Positions 7,581 to 15,103 of a DNA stretch of 31,794 nucleotides are shown here, piece after piece. The first letter of the stretch is position 1, and every line of letters begins with the position of its first letter. This stretch comes from DATBRC01 sp036560485 (lineage in GTDB: Bacteria > Pseudomonadota > Gammaproteobacteria > Burkholderiales > Burkholderiaceae_D), in assembly GCA_036560485.1 (NCBI GenBank), contig DATBRC010000078.1, positions 1 to 31,794 of the forward strand, given 5' to 3'. The position numbers and the translations under genes were made by a program. A model generated the notes under the pieces. That model worked only from the letters and a program-made list of their open reading frames with translations, was not told the DNA's origin and searched no databases.

Positions 7581-9644
7581 TTAATTTGCTGGTAAAGAAA
7601 AGCTGAAGATTGTGCCACCGTCCGGATTTGGCACAAAACTCAACGTTCCGCCGTGCGCCTCCACCGCAGTTCTACAGATGTTTAGCCCCATTCCCATTCC
7701 GTCCGCTTTTGTGGAAAAAAATGGGGAAAATAATTTTGTCTCGACCTCTTTACTAATGCCGGAGCCTTGATCAATCACTGCGACAGTCACGCCAGGATTG
7801 ATGGAATTATCGTTTGAATATGCTTCAATCCTCAAGATCCGTTTTTCTGCCGATGCTTCTTCCATCGCATCGATCGCGTTGCGTGTCAAATTAAGCAGCA
7901 CTTGCTCAAGAAGTGTTGGATCTGCCGATATCGTAGGCAAATAATCCGGAATTGTTTTTTTCACAGTAACGAATTTGCGTTGTGCCTGCAACTCGATTAA
8001 CGGTGTAACGCGATCGATCAACTCCTTCAGATCAACTTCTATCTTGCTCGTTTCGCGGCGCTTGATGAACGAGTGAACGCTTCGTATGATATGTCCTGCC
8101 CGTTGGGTTTGTGCCGAGGCTTTTTCGATCGCAGGTTTTACATTTTCAGTCAGCGGAATCGCCTCCACTGTTTTGTCTCCCTCAATCATGTTGAGGGCGC
8201 CGGTAAGATAGCTGGAGATCGCAGCAAGCGGTTGATTTAATTCGTGTGCCAGTGTCGACGCAATTTCTCCCATCGCAGCCAATCTTGCACTTGATTGCAA
8301 TTTCTCCTGCTGCTGTCGGTTAATGTCCTCTGCACGCTGCCGGTCTGAAATATCCAATATGGATCCCATCCATCCAGTCTGCTGTCCAACATCATCGACT
8401 AGCGGCGATTCGAATATCAACACCGGGAACCGCTCTCCATTCGAGCGCTGAAAAATGGTATGAAATCCATCGGGTGTAACAGTCCCAGCCAAAAGCTCGG
8501 ATATCCTTTGTTGATATTCACCCATTGCTTCCGGGGCCCAATATGGCATCGGAGGGCGGCGGCCAACCAAATCAGATGCGGACAAACCGACCATCCTGCA
8601 AAAGGCGGGATTGACATACGTTACGCGACCTTCCAGATCGCGCGCGCGCAACCCAGTCACAAGGGAATTTTCCATTGCGGTCTGAAATGCGACTTGCTGA
8701 CGCAAGGCGCCTTCAGTGGCTAGGCGACGATTAATGTCACGCCATAATGCGCCCAAACTCCATAGTAATCCGAGCGACAGCGCAATGACGGAGCCAACCA
8801 GCAAACCTGGGAGTACACGTGGCGCGCCCTTTACACTATTGGCACGCAAAACCAATCCGGCACCCGGCAGATCCAATTCGTGCCGGTGCGTATACACATT
8901 CCGCCCAGGGCCGCCCGATGAGCGTCGAGCAATTTCGACGTCATCCGCATCCAGTATTGCAATCTCATTGTCATGTGCGACCCACCATGGAACCAGTTCA
9001 TTGAGGATTCCTGTGGGCGAGTAGGATGCGACGATGGTGCCAATATACTGATTCGATGCAAACAATGGAAGAAAATAGGCAATATGAGCATTCCCGTCCG
9101 TTTTCTCTGCATGAAGTGGCGCATATTGTGCCGATTTTTTTTGGCGCGCACTCAATAGTGTTGGTCTGGACGAGCCAATCGGGTCAGCAAGATGATTGGT
9201 CGATGTGGAACTCACAACATGATCGTCAGCGTCAAGCCAGTCAATCGATAAAAATTCACCGTTACTGCTGACCACAGATAACAGACGGCTGCGGAATTTT
9301 TCCGGCGTCATTGTGTCGGCTTCAATTTCGTTGCCTACTGTTTTGATCAATTCTTCGTCACGGCGCAATTGAAAACGGATTGCCTGCTCGACCCAGAGTG
9401 TGTCGGCAATGAGTTGCTCCTGTTTCTCGTTGGACTCCATATGCTGAGCTTGCCAAGGCAACCAGATAACGATAAACAGAAAAAGCAAAACCAGAATGAT
9501 CGGCAATACCCAGCGCCATGGCTGTCGACGTGCTGACGCCAGAAAATCAGGAATGATTGAAATCCCCGTAGTGTCGAATTCATGTGTTTTCATGCGTATT
9601 GTCGTTTTACTCAGGCATGGCCCACGATCAGGAAATTCTCTCAT
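7581..9644 (-). CDS. DctS-like membrane sensor histidine kinase with PAS domain
   Basis: This is an inner-membrane sensor kinase of about 687 residues. A membrane segment at 44-63 and a second at about 278-300 enclose a periplasmic sensing region of about 215 residues. A PAS domain follows at about 318-435 (VTYVNPAFCRMVGLSASDL, then GSILDISDRQRAED). The HisKA motif ASTLAHELNQPLAAI carries phospho-acceptor H467. The ATPase domain has its N-box at NLTRNAIDAM (N589), DQGSGIS near 625 and GMGMGL near 650. All catalytic motifs look intact. HELNQPL is typical of the FixL/DctS/DctB kinase class. The start is uncertain: neither the ATG at 9644 nor the in-frame ATG at 9593 (residue 18) has a good ribosome site, and the protein from 9593 would keep every domain. 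Confidence 0.92.
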   Translation of the reverse strand: MREFPDRGPCLSKTTIRMKTHEFDTTGISIIPDFLASARRQPWRWVLPIILVLLFLFIVIWLPWQAQHMESNEKQEQLIADTLWVEQAIRFQLRRDEELIKTVGNEIEADTMTPEKFRSRLLSVVSSNGEFLSIDWLDADDHVVSSTSTNHLADPIGSSRPTLLSARQKKSAQYAPLHAEKTDGNAHIAYFLPLFASNQYIGTIVASYSPTGILNELVPWWVAHDNEIAILDADDVEIARRSSGGPGRNVYTHRHELDLPGAGLVLRANSVKGAPRVLPGLLVGSVIALSLGLLWSLGALWRDINRRLATEGALRQQVAFQTAMENSLVTGLRARDLEGRVTYVNPAFCRMVGLSASDLVGRRPPMPYWAPEAMGEYQQRISELLAGTVTPDGFHTIFQRSNGERFPVLIFESPLVDDVGQQTGWMGSILDISDRQRAEDINRQQQEKLQSSARLAAMGEIASTLAHELNQPLAAISSYLTGALNMIEGDKTVEAIPLTENVKPAIEKASAQTQRAGHIIRSVHSFIKRRETSKIEVDLKELIDRVTPLIELQAQRKFVTVKKTIPDYLPTISADPTLLEQVLLNLTRNAIDAMEEASAEKRILRIEAYSNDNSINPGVTVAVIDQGSGISKEVETKLFSPFFSTKADGMGMGLNICRTAVEAHGGTLSFVPNPDGGTIFSFSLPAN

Positions 9645-9651
9645 GTTGCGA

Positions 9652-9731
9652 CGGCATTGTGTTGATAATTGCTCAGCTCGATTTTATTGCGGTATCGATA
9701 ACTATATGCTCTCCCGCATTGCACAATGCCG
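9652..9731. repeat. 10-bp perfect inverted repeat upstream of the kinase gene
   Basis: CGGCATTGTG (9652-9661) and CACAATGCCG (9722-9731) are perfect inverted copies 60 bases apart, just upstream of the kinase start, in the 273-bp gap before the second regulator gene. They could be paired operator half-sites allowing looping or the base of a long RNA hairpin. Nothing else in this gap is convincing. Confidence 0.35.
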
Positions 9732-9917
9732 CCAACAACTATGAATCAATCTATCTATGTCGCGGTAAATAAGGAATATTGTTGTGGCAGACTCAAGCAA
9801 GGAAGCCCAATGCCGCCGGCCGTATTTTGTTAGATGTTCTCAGTTTAATCAGGAGAATTGAAGCGATACCTATGCCTTCGAAAACTTCAGATAGGTTGTC
9901 GTGATCTCTCTTGCCGT

Positions 9918-10562
9918 TTAATGATTGCAAGTCGGATTCAGCGATGCGATGAATTCAGATATGTCGATATTCGATCCCAATAAAATCGCCAAATCCAGCG
10001 CCGTTTTTACTTTCATTTTTTTTAAAATATGTGCTCGATGCACTTCAATAGTACGTCCGCTGATGCCAAGCTTGCCGGCGATTTCACTATTGGTTCTTCC
10101 ATGAAGAATCAGGCTAAGCACTTCATATTCGCGTGCGGATAGCGTTGCCAGATTTGCTTCAATTTCCGCTTTTTCCAAAGCTCGTCGTGATGCCTTCATT
10201 CCTTCCTGAACACTATCCAGGAGATTATTACCGTGAAAAGGTTTTTCATAAAAATCAAAGGCGCCCCGCTTCAATACGTTAACAGCTGTAGGCAGCTCTG
10301 CATGAGCCGTCAGAAAAATGACGGGGAATCTTTCGATCAGTTTTCTCCGCATTAAAATATCGAACAATTCCATCCCACTCATACCTGGCATCTGCATATC
10401 AACCAGAATGCAATTGCCCTTTGGATCGTATGTATTGCCTTTATCCAGTTCAGATAAAAAAGCAAGGCCGTTTTCGTATGTCTTAGTGAAGATGGTTCTT
10501 GATTTCGCCAGGAAAACGAGCGAATTTCGCAACTCTTCATCATCATCAATTATATGCAGCAT
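9918..10562 (-). CDS. Second FixJ/DctR-type response regulator, orphan paralogue
   Basis: This regulator of 214 residues is clearly paralogous to the one at 6960. Both begin MLHIIDD and share the ERFPVIFLT / GAFDFxEKPF layout. The receiver has D55 in ILVDMQMPG, T85 and K107. The LuxR-type DNA-binding domain lies at about 143-192 (LSAREYEVLSLILHGRTNS, then ISGRTIEVHRAHILKKM). Its C-terminus is about 18 residues longer than its paralogue's. It is upstream of the kinase gene in the same direction with a 273-bp gap and no second kinase nearby. It may take phosphate from the same kinase, giving a one-kinase, two-regulator branch. The ribosome site is weak. A single TACTTAT heptamer lies at 10631-10637, 69 bases upstream. 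Confidence 0.9.
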   Translation of the reverse strand: MLHIIDDDEELRNSLVFLAKSRTIFTKTYENGLAFLSELDKGNTYDPKGNCILVDMQMPGMSGMELFDILMRRKLIERFPVIFLTAHAELPTAVNVLKRGAFDFYEKPFHGNNLLDSVQEGMKASRRALEKAEIEANLATLSAREYEVLSLILHGRTNSEIAGKLGISGRTIEVHRAHILKKMKVKTALDLAILLGSNIDISEFIASLNPTCNH

Positions 10563-10775
10563 GCCGTGACTTCTCTATCAATTTTAGGTGGATAAAATAA
10601 ATATCCGGCATTAAAAAATGCATGGATCGTTACTTATGATGGGTTAAAACAACTTTGTTTATTTTTAAATTTTTTATATTGCTGCGTTGTTGGATCAAAC
10701 GCCAAAAAATGAATGATCATCTGACTGTCTATATTCAACATCCTTGATTTGTAAATCAATCCACGTTCTGCAGAT

Positions 10776-10916
10776 ATGCCAAAACCAAACGTGAAGTTTG
10801 CGCTAATCGCTATGACAGTCTTGCTATTGTTGGTGAATTTCATACACGCCGATATTGTGGAAAACCACATTGTGGATGACCACAATTTATTAGTGATGTT
10901 CTGCGTATTTCTCTAA
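10776..10916 (+). CDS. Possible 46-residue membrane or secreted peptide
   Basis: This short frame encodes a basic start (MPKPNVKF), a hydrophobic segment ALIAMTVLLLLVNFIHA and a short tail ending LLVMFCVFL. That fits a small membrane protein or a signal peptide remnant. Against it, no convincing Shine-Dalgarno precedes the ATG, and its second half is occupied by the tandem palindromes at 10856-10886, which look regulatory. It could also be the surviving 5' end of a lost gene. The rest of the 470-bp gap between the regulator and porin genes holds only the palindromes described separately. A minus-strand frame at 10634-10885 looks spurious. Confidence 0.25.
   Translation: MPKPNVKFALIAMTVLLLLVNFIHADIVENHIVDDHNLLVMFCVFL
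10856..10886. promoter_or_regulatory. Two tandem palindromes of TGTGG-N4-CCACA type upstream of the porin
   Basis: TGTGG-AAAA-CCACA (10856-10869) is followed at once by ATTGTGG-ATGA-CCACAAT (10869-10886). Both have a 4-base centre, and both are perfect. A further half-site TGTGG occurs at 10917-10921. They lie about 115-180 bases upstream of the porin ATG, which suits a dimeric repressor or activator binding two adjacent sites. The family is not identifiable by eye. Confidence 0.5.
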
Positions 10917-10965
10917 TGTGGAACAACCGGATTTCCATTAAAAAGCTTTGATGCGACATTACTGC

Positions 10966-10992
10966 AATCAATTTTCATTTTGCAAATTGATT
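10966..10992 (+). repeat. 9-bp inverted repeat in the porin leader
   Basis: AATCAATTT (10966-10974) and AAATTGATT (10984-10992) are perfect inverted copies with a 9-base spacer, ending 41 bases before the porin start codon. The element could be an operator close to the promoter or a 5' hairpin that stabilises a highly expressed porin mRNA. Confidence 0.4.
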
Positions 10993-11033
10993 TGTTGACC
11001 TCTATTCGCATTAATTTTCTCGGAGAATACTGA

Positions 11034-12149
11034 ATGAAAAAATCATTACTGGCCCTCGCAATTCTGGGCGCATTCGCATCTGCTGCTCAAGCACAAGTTA
11101 CTATTGGTGGTGTGGCTCAAATGGACTTAAAAGATTACAAAGTCGGCAATACCACTCGCGTTGTAAAAAACGAAATCCGCCTTGATGACGATTACTCATC
11201 ACGTTTCTGGCTGACCGGCACAGAAGATCTGGGCGGCGGCAATGCCGCATTGTTCTACATCGAAAATCGTTTGAACTTGGACGTCGGCAGTACCGGAGGC
11301 AATGGTAATGGTCTGACCAATGGCGACTCCTTTGTTGGCTTCAAAGGCAGCTGGGGTCAATTGACAGCGGGTAAGCACACGATGATGTACGTCCAAGGTT
11401 TGGCAACGGAGCAAGGCATCAATGGTGTTCCGTCGATTCCGCTCAGCATGTATGGCTCCTTCGACATTCTTAGCTCAATCAATGGCACAAGCATCACTAC
11501 TTCCCGTGTCCAAAACTCTGTGCTGTACAAATCACCAACCGTGTCGGGCTTTAGCGGCAGTCTTGGCTGGTCCACATCGACAGCCGGCACCGAAGGCACC
11601 ATCAACGGTACAACCACTTATCAAACCGGTGGTGGTGCATTCGCACAAGCAGGCTATAGCAATGGTCCTATTTATGCAAACATCGCTTACTGGAAAGAAT
11701 CTTCCGAAGGTCAAACAGGGTCAGACAAGACTGAATACCGTTTGTCAGGCTCTTACTCTTTCCCATTCGGTTTGAAAATTGGCGCGCAATACGACAAGGC
11801 GAAGTCGGAAGTTTCTTCAACTAACGTCGAAAATGGTAATCGCGGCGCATGGGAAGTGCCAATTAGCTATACCTTCGGCTCTAACAAGATCCTGGGCAGC
11901 TATACCAGAGCAGGCGACAATTCCGTTGCAGGTACCACAGTTAAAAACAGTGGCGCGAAAATGTTCGTGTTGGGCTATGACTATGCATTTTCCAAGCGTA
12001 CCAATATTGGCCTGTACTACAGCAAACTGAAAAACGATATAGCTGGCGCTTATACACCATTCTCTTCCGGCACGTCGGCAAATGGTTCTACGTTGCTGGC
12101 CGGCGAATCAGCTACGATCCTTGCCTTGAGCCTCAAGCACACATTCTAA
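11034..12149 (+). CDS. General outer-membrane porin, Neisseria/Burkholderiales type
   Basis: This is a trimeric beta-barrel porin for passive diffusion of small solutes through the outer membrane; 371 residues is the usual size. The signal peptide is MKKSLLALAILGAFASAAQA with the mature protein starting QVTIGGVAQMDLK. It shows strands with the family motifs SSRFWLTGTEDLGGGNAALF, GDSFVGFKGSWGQLTAGKH and SYSFPFGLKIGAQYD, an FVLGYDYAFSKRTN strand near the end and the terminal phenylalanine (LSLKHTF) recognised by the BAM assembly machinery. GGAGAAT precedes the ATG by a few bases. It is a single-gene unit with a strong terminator. The leader is rich in palindromes, so expression is probably regulated. 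Confidence 0.95.
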   Translation: MKKSLLALAILGAFASAAQAQVTIGGVAQMDLKDYKVGNTTRVVKNEIRLDDDYSSRFWLTGTEDLGGGNAALFYIENRLNLDVGSTGGNGNGLTNGDSFVGFKGSWGQLTAGKHTMMYVQGLATEQGINGVPSIPLSMYGSFDILSSINGTSITTSRVQNSVLYKSPTVSGFSGSLGWSTSTAGTEGTINGTTTYQTGGGAFAQAGYSNGPIYANIAYWKESSEGQTGSDKTEYRLSGSYSFPFGLKIGAQYDKAKSEVSSTNVENGNRGAWEVPISYTFGSNKILGSYTRAGDNSVAGTTVKNSGAKMFVLGYDYAFSKRTNIGLYYSKLKNDIAGAYTPFSSGTSANGSTLLAGESATILALSLKHTF

Positions 12150-12195
12150 TTGCGGCTTGTATCCATACAAGCAATTATTGGCTGTGTAGTTGTTC

Positions 12196-12225
12196 AAAAG
12201 GGAGCACTCAGGTGCTCCCTTTTTT
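12196..12225 (+). terminator. Porin terminator (possibly bidirectional)
   Basis: GGGAGCAC (12200-12207) pairs perfectly with GTGCTCCC (12212-12219) around TCAG, with six T residues after it and AAAA before it. The flanking A- and T-tracts mean it could also stop minus-strand transcripts. Confidence 0.92.
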
Positions 12226-12367
12226 AAGTCAATTTCGCTTGCGAAGTGAACACTCAACGATTAAATCGGCAAGCGCTTGAAGGGATTAAATATTAATCGA
12301 AAAAATAAACGTATCCCCATTCGCCTGATCAAGAATGAGAAATGCAGGTATATAAAACTAGAAAAGC

Positions 12368-12646
12368 TTAACGTTTGACATGGACGAATCCACCCGGTTT
12401 CTCGATATGAGATAAGTTCTGCAGTTTTTTTTCCAAAGCTTTAATTGCCCAGTCAGGACAAGTGCGTGCACGCGTGCTATTCGGATTACACGCCCATGAT
12501 TTGATCGCATCAACGCTCAAACGGCGTTTGGTTTCTTCCGTTATGAGTTTGGCTGCAATTGAATACGTACCAGCGGCCTCGCACAATTCTTTAATTTTTT
12601 CTCGATTTTCTTTCATATCTTTACACAACAAATTGATAGAATCCAT
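12368..12646 (-). CDS. Small HTH-like protein of unknown function
   Basis: This is a 92-residue basic protein with no signal peptide or membrane segment. Residues 31-51 (IAAKLITEETKRRLSVDAIKSW) have the spacing of a helix-turn-helix, followed by a Cys/Arg-rich stretch (NPNSTRARTCPDW) and a helix AIKALEKKL. This resembles small phage-type or regulator-type DNA-binding proteins, but I cannot name a family. It is not PhaR, the usual PHB regulator, which is longer and starts with a different conserved domain. It follows phaB by 41 bases on the same strand. A palindrome CAAAATTTTG at 12663-12672, just upstream of its start, could be an autoregulatory site. The ribosome site is weak, and ATG at 12613 (residue 12) is an alternative start. 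Confidence 0.6.
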   Translation of the reverse strand: MDSINLLCKDMKENREKIKELCEAAGTYSIAAKLITEETKRRLSVDAIKSWACNPNSTRARTCPDWAIKALEKKLQNLSHIEKPGGFVHVKR

Positions 12647-12687
12647 TTCATCAATACATATTCAAAATTTTGCAAATGCGCAGCCTG

Positions 12688-13428
12688 TCAACACATATGC
12701 TGCCCACCGTTGATGGCAATATTGGCGCCCGTCACATAGGCTGCTTCCGTCGACGCCAGATACGCGACGAGACCAGCTATTTCCTCAGGCTTGCCCAATC
12801 GGCCAACGGGGATTTGCGAAATGATTTTGCTGTCGAGGATTTCCTGCGGAATGGCCGTAACCATATTGGTGGCGATATAGCCGGGAGAAATGGTATTGAC
12901 TGTGACACCGCGACTGGCAACTTCCAGCGCCAACGCTTTGGTAAAACCATGGATGCCTGCCTTGGCAGCAGAGTAATTGGTCTGCCCGAATGCACCTTTT
13001 TGTCCATTGACGGAAGAGACATTGATAATCCGTCCCCATCCGCGCTCCACCATATTGTTGCAAACCGGCTTGGTCATGTTAAACACCGAATCCAGATTGG
13101 TATTCATAACCTGGTCCCATGCAACCTTATCCATTTTTTTAAACGTCATATCGCGCGTGATGCCGGCATTGTTGACGAGAATATCGATGGGTCCTACGTA
13201 CTTAACAATTCTTTCAATACAGGATTGCGCATCCTCAAAACTGGAAACATCGCATGGAAACGAAATGAATTTATACCCTTTCTTATCCATCGCTTCCAGC
13301 CAGGCATCAGCGGTCTTGTTATGCGGTGAGACAGTAGTGGCTACGGTGCATCCCTGATCGGCCAATTTGATGCAGATTGCTTCGCCCAGTCCGCCCATTC
13401 CACCCGTTACCAGCGCAATACGTTTCAT
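12688..13428 (-). CDS. phaB: Acetoacetyl-CoA reductase (PhaB)
   Basis: This is an NADPH-dependent short-chain dehydrogenase reducing acetoacetyl-CoA to (R)-3-hydroxybutyryl-CoA, the second step of polyhydroxybutyrate synthesis; 246 residues is typical. The Rossmann glycine motif is TGGMGGLGE (8-16). NNAG occurs at 86-89. The catalytic set is S139 in INVSSVNG with Y152 and K156 in NYSAAKAG. PhaB-like landmarks include GITRDMTFKKM, NGQKGAFGQTNYSAAKAG and the end INGGQHMC. It lies 46 bases after phaA in the same direction and is probably cotranscribed. FabG is the main alternative by sequence, but pairing with a thiolase favours PhaB. Confidence 0.9.
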   Translation of the reverse strand: MKRIALVTGGMGGLGEAICIKLADQGCTVATTVSPHNKTADAWLEAMDKKGYKFISFPCDVSSFEDAQSCIERIVKYVGPIDILVNNAGITRDMTFKKMDKVAWDQVMNTNLDSVFNMTKPVCNNMVERGWGRIINVSSVNGQKGAFGQTNYSAAKAGIHGFTKALALEVASRGVTVNTISPGYIATNMVTAIPQEILDSKIISQIPVGRLGKPEEIAGLVAYLASTEAAYVTGANIAINGGQHMC

Positions 13429-13474
13429 TCTCCATTCCCTTTCTTGTCAATGCGGCTCTGTGCTATTACAAAAT

Positions 13475-14650
13475 TCATCGTTCAACTGCCAACGCAACAC
13501 CCATTCCACCGCCCACACACAAGCTGGCCAAGCCGCGCTTGGCATCGCGACGCACCATCTCATGCAACAGCGTGACCAAAATCCGGCAGCCGGATGCGCC
13601 AATTGGATGGCCGATCGCGATCGCGCCGCCATTCACATTAATCTTGCGTGTATCCCAAGCCATTTCGCGGTTCACAGCGATCGCCTGTGCTGCAAATGCT
13701 TCATTGATTTCCATTAAATCGAGATCGTGATGCGACCATCCCGCCTTTTTCAGGCATAGCTGCGCTGCAGGCACCGGTCCTATTCCCATAATGGCCGGAT
13801 TGACACCCGCCGATGCAAATGCCTTGATCCGTGCCAATGGCGTCAAGCCGAGTCGATCGGCAGTTGCCGCACTCATCAGCATGACCGCTGCTGCGCCATC
13901 ATTCACACCGGAAGAATTGGCGGCAGTTACCGTGCCATCTTTTTTGAATGCGGGACGCAAGTCGGAAATCCGCGCCATCGTCGAACCTTCTTTGATGTAC
14001 TCATCACGATCGAATAGGATGGATTCCTTTTTTTGCGGAATGGCGATTGGCAGAATTTCAGCCTTGAATTTCCCTGCCTTTTGCGCCAACTCGGCCTTGT
14101 TCTGCGAGATCACGGCAAACTCGTCCTGTTCTTGACGCGAGATATTGAATTTCGCTGCCACGTTTTCTGCTGTCGTGCCCATGTGGTACTGGTTATAAAC
14201 ATCCCATAATCCATCGACGATCATGGTGTCGGTCAATTTGGCATCTCCCATGCGAAAGCCATCGCGTGAATTATTCAACACGTGCGGCGATGCGCTCATG
14301 TTTTCCTGGCCGCCTGCAATGACGATGTTGGCATCGCCGCTTTTAATCGCCTGCGCTGCAAGATTGACCGCTAACAAACCGCTGCCGCATACCATATTGA
14401 TGGTCATGGCTGTTACCGCTTCCGGCAGACCTGCATTGATCACAGCTTGCCGCGCCGGATTCTGGCCGCAACCGGCTGTCAACACCTGCCCCATCACCAC
14501 TTCATCAATGGTGTGCGGCTCAATACCTGTTTTAGCCAACAATCCGTGTATGACATGCGCGCCTAATGTAGCGGCAGAAATTTTCGCCAATGTGCCGCCG
14601 AATTTTCCAACGGCTGTTCTCTGTGCAGCGACAATAACAATGTCGTTCAT
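13475..14650 (-). CDS. phaA: Acetyl-CoA C-acetyltransferase (PhaA / AtoB)
   Basis: This biosynthetic thiolase condenses two acetyl-CoA into acetoacetyl-CoA; 391 residues is the normal length. The nucleophile C88 lies in NMVCGSGL. H348 lies in GGAIAIGHPIGASG. C378 lies in CVGGGMG at the C-terminus. ATG is preceded by AGAGGAG. The gene is followed by phaB, matching the phaAB part of a PHB operon. The synthase gene phaC is not in this window, so it must lie elsewhere, or the pair serves another route such as ethylmalonyl-CoA or butanoate metabolism. An ATAAGTA/TACTTAT palindrome lies 180 bases upstream. Confidence 0.94.
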   Translation of the reverse strand: MNDIVIVAAQRTAVGKFGGTLAKISAATLGAHVIHGLLAKTGIEPHTIDEVVMGQVLTAGCGQNPARQAVINAGLPEAVTAMTINMVCGSGLLAVNLAAQAIKSGDANIVIAGGQENMSASPHVLNNSRDGFRMGDAKLTDTMIVDGLWDVYNQYHMGTTAENVAAKFNISRQEQDEFAVISQNKAELAQKAGKFKAEILPIAIPQKKESILFDRDEYIKEGSTMARISDLRPAFKKDGTVTAANSSGVNDGAAAVMLMSAATADRLGLTPLARIKAFASAGVNPAIMGIGPVPAAQLCLKKAGWSHHDLDLMEINEAFAAQAIAVNREMAWDTRKINVNGGAIAIGHPIGASGCRILVTLLHEMVRRDAKRGLASLCVGGGMGVALAVER

Positions 14651-14829
14651 TTTATTTTCTCCTCTGTGAGCAGAATTACTCTAGTCTGCCAATATCGAAA
14701 CAAATTTCTATTTATCAGATCTGTGTCCAACAATCCGAATGAATACGCAGACCTGTTAAACCCTCGCGCCGCATCCATCCATGTTTAGTGAGGACTGATG
14801 TGATCCTCAGCCCAATAAATTTCCTTGAG

Positions 14830-14850
14830 ATAAGTAATCTTGGTACTTAT
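14830..14850. promoter_or_regulatory. Perfect palindrome ATAAGTA-N7-TACTTAT upstream of phaA
   Basis: ATAAGTA (14830-14836) and TACTTAT (14844-14850) form a perfect 7-7-7 inverted repeat. The heptamer TACTTAT fits the TACYYMT half-site known for NarL-family regulators and recurs paired at 16590 and 17399. Here the halves point outwards rather than inwards. A possible site for control of phaAB. Confidence 0.4.
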
Positions 14851-14879
14851 AAAAAAATAGCCCGCTCCTAAGAGCGGGC
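14851..14879 (-). terminator. Rho-independent terminator on the minus strand, ahead of phaA
   Basis: GCCCGCTC (14860-14867) pairs perfectly with GAGCGGGC (14872-14879) around CTAA. Read on the minus strand it is followed by TATTTTTTT. No minus-strand gene lies upstream of it (the neighbour at 15104 is plus-strand), so it either ends a small RNA or attenuates the phaA leader. Confidence 0.75.
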
Positions 14880-14972
14880 AAAGCTCGACACATGCTTAGA
14901 GCATCGAGAGGAGACATAAGAACATAACGTTAAACGCTTCCCGCTTTCCAGAAACATCAGCTAAATCTTAAC
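14851..14972 (-). ncRNA. Possible small RNA or attenuator leader upstream of phaA
   Basis: A minus-strand transcript of about 120 nt is implied by the terminator at 14851-14879. Just before the terminator, CTCGA and TCGAG enclose a smaller TGCT/AGCA stem, and an unpaired TCTCCTCTC lies next to it. That again carries CUCCUC, the anti-Shine-Dalgarno motif seen in the candidate RNA at 6836. The only promoter-like element is TATGAT on the minus strand (14979-14984), with no convincing -35. It may instead be the phaA leader RNA. The rest of the 453-bp gap (14651-15103) holds no coding frame. Confidence 0.3.
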
Positions 14973-15007
14973 GTAGGTATCATATAGAAAATTGTTCCAA
15001 TTGACTC

Positions 15008-15039
15008 TACGTACTAATACGAATCAACCTATACGTACT
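15008..15039 (+). repeat. Direct repeats of TACGTACT, 24 bp apart
   Basis: TACGTACT occurs at 15008-15015 and 15032-15039, upstream of the small gene at 15104. The 24-base period is about two helical turns, so bound proteins would sit on nearly the same face. A weak TTGTTC (14992) / TAATAC (15015) promoter pair with a 17-base spacer overlaps the first copy. Confidence 0.35.
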
Positions 15040-15103
15040 CTCCCGGATGCACCAAACATGCAGAAATCGGACACTCGGAAAATATCAAAGAGGGGCCATT
15101 CAC

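Noticed and set aside
9741..9836. About 30-codon plus-strand frame between kinase and second regulator
   Set aside because: No Shine-Dalgarno and no recognisable features.
9829..9850. GTATTTTGTTAGATGTTCTCAG resembles the right end of the MITE-like element
   Set aside because: Only about 17 of 22 positions match and there is no partner end or internal hairpin nearby, so it is not called as a second copy.
10634..10885. 83-codon minus-strand frame upstream of the porin
   Set aside because: No ribosome site and no domain; it runs through the tandem palindromes and opposes the more plausible short plus-strand frame.
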